DNA of 64,000 nt. It comes from JAXMBX01 sp046349635 (lineage in GTDB: Bacteria > Planctomycetota > Planctomycetia > Planctomycetales > Planctomycetaceae). Positions 58,288 to 64,000 of the stretch are shown here, one piece after another. The position numbers and the translations under genes are program-made. The stretch is taken from assembly GCA_046349635.1 (NCBI GenBank), contig JAXMBX010000023.1:14486-78485 (forward strand), given 5' to 3'. Below the pieces are notes generated by a model, which did not search any database, was not told the origin of the DNA, and was given only the letters and a program-made list of their open reading frames with translations. Each line of letters begins with the position of its first letter. Position 1 is the stretch's first letter.

Positions 58288-58340
58288 CCTCTTGTGGCTG
58301 GCGCCACCCACACGCCGGAGTACCGGCGTATGGGCCACCC
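58288..58340. repeat. Intergenic repeat family A hairpin, inverted, inside the cassette
   Basis: Reverse orientation: CCTCTTGTGGCTGGCGCC, then CCCACACGCCGG-AGTA-CCGGCGTATGGGCC. A further short hairpin CACTGGC-ATA-GCCAGTG lies at 58351-58367. They separate the first two genes of the FtsK cassette. Confidence 0.87.
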
Positions 58341-58379
58341 TCTTTTGAAACACTGGCATAGCCAGTGCCACCCGTCGTG

Positions 58380-58652
58380 TTAGCGTTGTTGGAGGTATTC
58401 GTCGATGCGTTCCGCCTTGCGGAGGAGGAACGGGATGTATTCGTTGTTGGACTCAATGAAGCGGGCCATCATCTGGAGGTTCCGCTGGAACTCTTCGGAG
58501 AAGCGGCGGTTTTCCTGATCGCGCCAGGTGGTGCTGAGGGTTTCCAGTTGCCCCCCCAAAGAAGAGAGCTGATCGGTCAGCCCGGTGTTGAACTTTTTGA
58601 GCATCTGGGCGAAACGGCGGAGTTCATCGGGATTGACGATGGCCTGGGACAT
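58380..58652 (-). CDS. WXG100-family-like protein
   Basis: 90 residues, the classic WXG100 size. Helix 1 AIVNPDELRRFAQMLKKFNT ... LGGQLETL, central STTWRDQENRRF with Trp43-Arg-Asp45 at the turn, helix 2 FSEEFQRNLQMMARFIESNN. WXG100 proteins are helical-hairpin substrates of FtsK/SpoIIIE-driven type VII secretion; here Asp replaces Gly. First gene of the cassette. Its leader carries a perfect 11-bp stem hairpin (58701-58730). Confidence 0.85.
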   Translation of the reverse strand: MSQAIVNPDELRRFAQMLKKFNTGLTDQLSSLGGQLETLSTTWRDQENRRFSEEFQRNLQMMARFIESNNEYIPFLLRKAERIDEYLQQR

Positions 58653-58700
58653 AAGGGAGACCTGCTTTCCTTCAAGTTTCGACGTGGCTGTCAAAAGGGA

Positions 58701-58730
58701 GGATTCTCCGGGTTCAAAACCGGAGAATCC
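58701..58730 (-). promoter_or_regulatory. Perfect hairpin in the leader of the WXG100 cassette
   Basis: GGATTCTCCGG and CCGGAGAATCC pair around an 8-base loop, 48 bp upstream of the ATG at 58652. In the minus direction it is followed by TCCCTTTTG, a weak T run, so it could be an attenuator or an operator. The surrounding gap 58653-58947 holds no gene. Confidence 0.6.
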
Positions 58731-58947
58731 CATCACCAACGAGCAGCGATTTCGTCGAGTTGGAACGAGAGACGTGTCACCGTGAAAGACCCGTTCCATG
58801 AGATGGAAACGGGAGGGGAGGGAATTCCTCAACAGGCGTTTGGAATAATTTTCCTGTTGTTTCACGCAATTTTAGCGTCTGCCGCAAGAAAGGGAGCCTG
58901 TGGCGCCACAGCCGTTACCCTAAGACGCTGATGGACAGAGGGTTGCG

Positions 58948-61927
58948 TTATTTCCGGCCGGTCAGGAATTCCAGCAAGTCAGCGGCCTCCTGGGGGGTGA
59001 GATCCCGCAAGAGGTCCTGGGGCATTAAAGAGGTGCGTTGGGTCGTGACCTGTTCCACTTCTCCCTGAGGAATGGTGAGGGAGGTTCCCTGGGGATCTTT
59101 CAGGACGATTTCCGTGGGGGTCTTGCGGATCAACAGGCCGGAGTGAACCTGCCCCTGTTTTGTCTCGACAATGTGGGTCAGGTACTGCTGGTCGATGGAG
59201 CGGGAGGGATCGAGGATCTGTTCGAGGATTTTGTCCCGGGGGTACTTTTTCCCAATCTGTGAAAGATTCGGGCCGAGTTCTTTCCCCTCGTTATTGATGA
59301 TGTGGCAATTCCGACAACTGATATGCGTGGCGGAGCGGAAGAGATCGCGGCCACGTGCGGGGTCGCCCCGGAGAGCGAGCAGCTTTTCCGGAATGATCTG
59401 CGTCCCGAGGCGATAGGTGCGACGGTCTTCGGGGAGGAGCGCTCGAACAGATCGCGGATGGAAGGATCGGTGTGGGCCGTTCCGGCGTCGATCATCGCTC
59501 GGCGGAGCCGCAGGATTATATTTTCCTGGGCGATCTCATGGAGAGCCGCAGGGCGATGCGGTTGGATGAGAGTAGACGGGGGATGAGGGTTTTCAGATCG
59601 AATGGAGGATGGTTCAGCTCCTCGATCAGTTTGTCTTCGTCCGCGCGGATTTTCGCCCCGGCGGCGGACTCGGCGAGTATCGCCTGTTCCGGCAAGGTGA
59701 GATTCTTGGGATCCTGGACCGGTTTCTGTGGCGGAATGGCGCGGATCCATTCGTGGATCAGGCGGAGGGCGTGATCATCCACTTCGTGCGCGCCGATATG
59801 GGGCATGTGTCCCGTGCCGATTTTGGCGAGGCGATAGAACAGGACCGAGCGGTAGGGATCACCGGCGGAGACGATCTGGGCCTGGTGCAACCCGAGCATT
59901 CCCTGCAAGGGGCGGATGCCGACGGTGTGAGTTTTGTCCAGCGGGAAGTCATAGTTGAGTTCGATATTCGTGGAGCCACCGGCAGACATGCGATGGCAGT
60001 GAGCGCAATTCAAATGCAGATAAGTCCGGGCACGATTCTCGAGTGAGGCAGAGGCTGAGGAAGGATCCGCCCAGAGGCCGGGTTTCGTGGGCATGACGTC
60101 CGATGCGATCAGGCCCCAGCCTTTGAAGCGGGCCAACTGATTTTCGGATTTGCCCTCGATGGTGAGAGGCCGATCGAGCTGCTCGGGGGTGAACCCGATG
60201 ACGAAACTGGTCCAGGGATTGTGGCAGCGGACGCATTCGGCGCGGCTGTGGAAGTGCCAGCGGTAGGTGCGGGGTGATTCCGATTTCTTTTCGGTAGGCC
60301 ATTTGATGAGGTCTTCCCGTCCGGAGGCATCCACGAGTTCCGCATCGGTCTGGTCCTCGTTCCAGCGGTAGGAATAGCCGAGGGAGTAGCCTTGATAGAT
60401 GTGCAGAATCTGCGTTTCGATCTTGCGCGGCTGGCTACCGGATGGCGAAGGGATGGAGAGGGTTTTGACGAACAGGGATTGTTCGGGGAAGAGGAGGGGG
60501 CCTTTCGAGCCGACGTTGCCGGAGTCTTTATTGAGAGAGACGGCGGATTTTTCGGAGAGGGCGATCCAGCGCTCGGCAGTGGCTCCGTCCTGCCAGGGTT
60601 CGGCGACGAGCGAGTAGGGGATGACACCTGGCGCGGGGGTTTGATCGCGCGTGGAGGCAAAGAGGCCGGTCTCGCTGAGCTTACGGGGGAAGAAGTGAGG
60701 TTGCCCCTGTTTCGGATTGCGAGCGAGGGTGTGAATTCCTCCGCCTGCAAAATCGAGGATGCAGAGTTCTCCCTGGGGAGTGTCGCTGAAGCAGACGATT
60801 TTCAGCGGAGTGTCGAGGAGTTCGCGATGCTGCTTGACGGATCCCTGTTCGTACAGGAGGGACCAGATCTTGCCGGTCTCGAAATCGCCATAGATGTATT
60901 TGCCCTGTAATTCGGGAAGTTTCTGCCCGTAGTACGCGACTCCGCCGGTGATTGAGGCGGCTTCGGAATGCGGATGCTCAATGACGGGAGGAATGATGGG
61001 CGTAGGGCCGAGTTTGGCGGTGGGACGTACGGACTGGCGTCCTTCCATGACGCTCCAGCCGAAGTTGGCCCCTTTTTCGACGCGGAACAGAAGTTCCCAC
61101 AGTTCCCAGCCGACGTCTCCGACCCACAGATTTCCATTCCTGGGGTCGAAGCTCATGCGCCAGGGATTGCGGAGTCCATAGGCCCAGATTTCGCCGCGCG
61201 CTCCGGGATAATCGACGAAGGGGTTATCGCGGGGGATGGAGTATTTGGTTTCCTTGCCGGGATGATCGACATCGATCCGGAGGATGCAGGAGAGGAGGTC
61301 GGTGAGGTTCTGTCCGGTGTCGAGGCCATCGGGGGGTGAGGGACCGGCTCCGTCACCGGTGGAGATGTAGAGGTAGCCATCGGGGCCGAACTTGAGGGCA
61401 CAGCCGTTGTGTCCGCCGGCGAGCCATTCGATGAGGATGACTTCGCTGGCGGGGTCAATCGTGGGGGGATTGGTGTCTTTGACTTTGAAGCGGGAGACGC
61501 GGGTGCCGTTCGGCAGGGTGCCTTCGAGGATGTAGCAGATATAGCAAAAGCGATTTTCCGCAAAGCGGGGATGGAACGCGAGGGCGTAGGATTGTCCCGC
61601 CTTGGGCTGGAAGGTCTTGAAATCGAGGGCGAGGTCGGCAGTGGCGGGGTCGCCCTGCGTCGGGAAGGAGAATATTTTTCCGTACTGCTCGACGACGAAC
61701 ATGCGGTCGCCGCCCGGTGGGAAGGTGAGATCGACGGGGCTGTTAAATTTCAGTTTGGGCCAGAGGCGTTCCGTGGCGTAGGGGGAGGGAGGCTCTGGAG
61801 GATTGGTCAGTCGAGAAGTGGTGAAGAGTGGGCGGTTGGCCGGTGTGGGTTCGGCGTGGAGATCGGGGACGCGGGCTGCGAAAAGCAGGAACAAAACGAA
61901 ACAGAATGGTGCTGCGAGGAGTCGCAT
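58948..61927 (-). CDS. Secreted PQQ-type sugar dehydrogenase-like protein with cytochrome c domain, two frameshifts
   Basis: About 990 residues after repair. Signal peptide 1-25; a glucose/sorbosone dehydrogenase-like propeller (NSPVDLTFPPGGDRMFVVEQ, GHNGCALKFGPDGYLYISTG, YGLRNPWRMSFDPRNGNLWV). A middle region with RAECVRCHNPWTSFV and LHLNCAHCHRMSAGG (two CxxCH), and a C-terminal cytochrome c module GRDLFRSATHISCRNCHIIN then ELGPNLSQIGKKYPRDKILE. The literal frame stops at 59516; the continuation is in another frame from HEIAQENIILRL and again shifted near 59435 (LLPEDRRTYRLGTQ), ending FLTGRK at 58948. Typical planctomycete exported heme protein. Confidence 0.88.
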
Positions 61928-62055
61928 TATGAGAGTCCGGTGGGAATCGAACGAGGCGGGTCAAACAGGTGGGTATCCGTCTCGACCAGCATACCCGGAG
62001 CGGACGGGGAAAAGGAATCAGAAAGGGCTGTCCGGGCAGGAAAAAGAGAGTGGAG

Positions 62056-62409
62056 TCAACGGCCCACGGGGGGAGAGAGGTCCTTTATTCCTCCGGATTC
62101 ATCGTTGATGTGATCCAGTTTGTCGTGCTGATTGAAGTAGACTTCGACCCAGCCGGGATTGGCGAAGCGACGGTAGATCAAGCAGTCGTCGCCGACGCGA
62201 TCCTGAGGGGGGCCGAGGATGGCGTGGACCTCTTCGCGGGACATGCCGGGTTTGAGGCGTGCGAGTTTGGAAAAGGGAACGGCTGGGCGTGCGGCGAGGT
62301 AAATGATGAGTGCGGGAACACTCAGCACAAACAGGATCACGAGGATCAGGAGCGCGCGGTGGCGCGGTTTATGCCTCGGTTTCGTGGGTGATTGCGGGGA
62401 TGCTGTCAT
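62056..62409 (-). CDS. BamE/SmpA-like small membrane-anchored protein
   Basis: 117 residues. A basic N-terminus, one membrane anchor (LLILVILFVLSVPALIIYL), then FSKLARLKPGMSREEVHAIL followed by GPPQDR, the start of the SmpA/OmlA fold, and WVEVYFNQHDKLDHIN. It lacks a lipobox, so it is not a standard BamE lipoprotein. Role unknown, possibly envelope-associated. Confidence 0.72.
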   Translation of the reverse strand: MTASPQSPTKPRHKPRHRALLILVILFVLSVPALIIYLAARPAVPFSKLARLKPGMSREEVHAILGPPQDRVGDDCLIYRRFANPGWVEVYFNQHDKLDHINDESGGIKDLSPPVGR

Positions 62410-62540
62410 CGTGGGGTTCAGGATAGCAAATCAGAAGGCTGACGCGGAGCTTCGGAAGGGGTGGACTTGTGTGCGTGTCGCGATTTCTCGAAGATGCGGC
62501 AACGGGGAGAAGAACTGGGGAATTGCCGTCAGGATGAGGC

Positions 62541-63239
62541 ATGGAACGGAGCGGGGAATACCTGGAGCGGGGGGACTATCACCGGCATCTGGATCGGCGG
62601 TGGGCGCATTATCCCATTTATGTGGAGAAAGTGCGGCTGATCGAGCGGATGCTGGATCAAATGCCACCTGAGACGCGGATTCTGGACGTGGGGTGTGGGG
62701 AGGGGTTGCTGGTCGAGCGGTATCGAAAGAAGGGATTTGAGATCCGGGGGCTCGACCTGCACTACGAGTCGGAGTGTGTGCGGCGGGGGGATTTGCTGCA
62801 GTTGCCCGAGCCGAATGATTCGCTGGACGTGGTGCTGGCTCTGGATGTGATTGAGCATTTGAATTTCGCCGACCAGGAACGGGCGCTGGTTGAAATCCAG
62901 CGGGTGTTGAAGCCGGGGGGGCGATTGATTGTCACCACGCCGAACCTGGCGCACTTTTCATCGCGGCTGGTGTTTCTACTGACCGGGCGGTTACTGAGAA
63001 CTTCGAGTATCGAGCGGCATCCGGGAGATCGCCCGATGCAGGAGTACAAGGCGCTGTTCGGGAAGTACTTCGAAGTGCAGCGCGTGCGGGGGATTTTCCC
63101 GACGTTTCCGATCTCGTCGCTGCTGACGTTGGCGTTCCCGGCGGGGATGCTATGGTGGCACCGGGTGTTGAACGGGACGTGCGCGTATCCGCCGTGGTGC
63201 TTTTTGAATTCGTACGAGTGCCGGAAGCATGGCGGGTGA
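62541..63239 (+). CDS. Class I SAM-dependent methyltransferase
   Basis: 232 residues. Motif I ILDVGCGEGLLVERY near 52, acidic motif II region GLDLHYESECVRRGDLLQL, motif III-like LDVVLALDVIEHL near 100, and ALVEIQRVLKPGGRLIVTTP. The C-terminal half has a hydrophobic stretch (SSLLTLAFPAGMLWW). Similar proteins methylate small molecules or sugars, e.g. in cell-surface glycan synthesis. The substrate cannot be told. Confidence 0.88.
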   Translation: MERSGEYLERGDYHRHLDRRWAHYPIYVEKVRLIERMLDQMPPETRILDVGCGEGLLVERYRKKGFEIRGLDLHYESECVRRGDLLQLPEPNDSLDVVLALDVIEHLNFADQERALVEIQRVLKPGGRLIVTTPNLAHFSSRLVFLLTGRLLRTSSIERHPGDRPMQEYKALFGKYFEVQRVRGIFPTFPISSLLTLAFPAGMLWWHRVLNGTCAYPPWCFLNSYECRKHGG

Positions 63240-63769
63240 CGGTGTGGTGCGCGAGTGATTTCGCGCGGTACGAGAATCGTCACAAACGGAACATGCCGCG
63301 CGTTTCCCCCCGGTCTTCGTGGAGGGGTGAGATTTTTTGCATTCGGTCTATTTTATCCATTTCCCTCATGACGAATTAACACTTCTGTTGAGGTGAACTC
63401 CCCAAGTGCTACGGGAGGATGACTCAACCGAGTCGGAAAACTCCGCTTTTTCATTCGAGCCGCGTAAAGGATGAATGAGTTGAGTTGAACCGCAGGGAAT
63501 TGCAAAGCAACGGAACGGAAGTGCGGTCGCTTCGGAGTGAGCCCCGGGGTGGCCTGCGAGAAGGTTCGGTGGAGTGCAATTTCCGAGGAGACGGGATAGC
63601 AACGGCTTGCTCCTGGGGTGAAGACCGGAGGAGAGTCCGTAACGGAAGGCGGCAACAGTACGAGATTTGGGACGTATTTTGTTGATTCAAATTCACCACT
63701 TATGAGGGGAAGCAGGCCAGGGATGCATGACGTCGAGGCCGGCGCCCCCAGGATAAAAGGAGTATTACG
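63240..63769 (+). other. Long GGA-rich leader region before csrA
   Basis: 530 bp without a supported gene. Between 63480 and 63670 there are about ten GGA triplets, several short hairpins (AGCAA-CGGC-TTGCT; TCCGT-A-ACGGA) and a possible long-range pairing (GGAATTGCA with TGCAATTTCC). GGA is the CsrA recognition core. I could not match it to a known RNA family. Confidence 0.4.
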
Positions 63770-64000
63770 ATGCTGGTCTTGTCGAGACAACGCGACGAAA
63801 GCATCATCATCGGTGACAATATCGTGATCACCGTGGTTGATATCCGAGGGGATAAGGTTCGGCTGGGGATCAATGCCCCGACGGAAATCCCGGTGCATCG
63901 CCAGGAAGTTTACGAAGCGATTCAGCGAGAAAACCGGGCGAACGGGATGGACGCGGACGTGGGGAACGGGCAAGGCCCGAAGTTCCCGAAGAGCATGAAA
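63770..64000 (+). CDS. csrA: Carbon storage regulator CsrA, 3' end outside window
   Basis: RNA-binding post-transcriptional regulator. The N-terminus MLVLSRQRDESIIIGDNI, then VVDIRGDKVRLGINAP and EIPVHRQEVYEAIQREN, is the CsrA family throughout, including Leu4 and Arg6 and the C-terminal VHRxEVY with the RNA-contacting Arg. AAAGGAG lies eight bases before the ATG. The frame is open to the window end, beyond the usual 60-70 residues, with a charged extension. CsrA homologues often repress translation by binding GGA in leaders. Confidence 0.95.
   Translation, partial: MLVLSRQRDESIIIGDNIVITVVDIRGDKVRLGINAPTEIPVHRQEVYEAIQRENRANGMDADVGNGQGPKFPKSMK

Noticed and set aside
63480..63670. RNase P RNA or tmRNA before csrA
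   Set aside because: GGAGGAGAGTCCG slightly resembles the RNase P GAGGAAAGTCCGGG block, but the rest of the conserved core (ACAGAAA, AGAGGA...ACAGNNA) is not present; no tmRNA tag or tRNA-like ends.

Overview
The window looks like part of a planctomycete chromosome (class Planctomycetia, relatives of Schlesneria, Planctomicrobium or Gimesia; I cannot name a species). The signs are paired DUF1549/DUF1553 and DUF1501 proteins with CxxCH-type motifs, a planctomycete-style ECF sigma operon, many secreted proteins of unknown role, high GC, few operonic housekeeping genes and many intergenic hairpin repeats.

Layout. 0-7.5 kb: an aa3-type cytochrome oxidase cluster (ctaD end, ctaA, ctaB, ctaE, ctaF, an ABC exporter pair, a SCO1-DUF420 fusion, a small CPSC membrane protein). 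7.7-16 kb: a Tat-type mannonate dehydratase homologue, then an ECF sigma/anti-sigma pair leading into a PSCyt (DUF1549/DUF1553) and DUF1501 operon. 16-26 kb: DUF3891, a membrane protein and a CzcCBA-type metal efflux operon with two adaptor genes. 26-33 kb: ettA, DUF5063, hslU, a secreted propeller-like protein, a glycine-zipper protein and a SEC-C protein. 33-39 kb: a small Gly/Asn/Tyr-rich secreted protein behind a textbook sigma-54 promoter, an IS4-type element sitting inside a chromosomal repeat, a lipoprotein, CorA and a sigma-54 activator. 39-45 kb: thiS-thiG, a CDF transporter, a redoxin-sialidase fusion and an esterase. 45-52 kb: a DevBCA/MacAB-like exporter with two permeases, and a second DUF1501 gene. 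52-64 kb: an RRM protein, a type-VII-secretion-like cassette (a large FtsK/SpoIIIE protein and three small helical proteins with W-x-D), a glucose-dehydrogenase-like/cytochrome c protein, a BamE-like protein, a methyltransferase and the start of csrA.

Two signals stand out. First, two perfect parS-type palindromes lie exactly 150 bp apart at 51,945 and 52,095, at the point where GC skew of the + strand switches from C-rich (everything to the left, whichever strand is coding) to G-rich (everything to the right). This is what a replication origin/centromere region looks like, although no dnaA, dnaN or parAB is in view. Second, the 53.2-58.7 kb cassette resembles a minimal WXG100/EccC-type secretion locus.

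Sequence quality matters here. At least twelve genes carry single-base frameshifts, often in G/C or T homopolymers and sometimes compensating within 70 bp. They hit conserved genes (CorA, ABC ATPase, NtrC-type activator, CDF) as well as accessory ones. I read most of them as assembly or read errors, and annotate the reconstructed gene extents while noting where the literal reading frame breaks. At least eight hairpin-forming intergenic repeat types, in about 25 copies, fill most gaps between genes.
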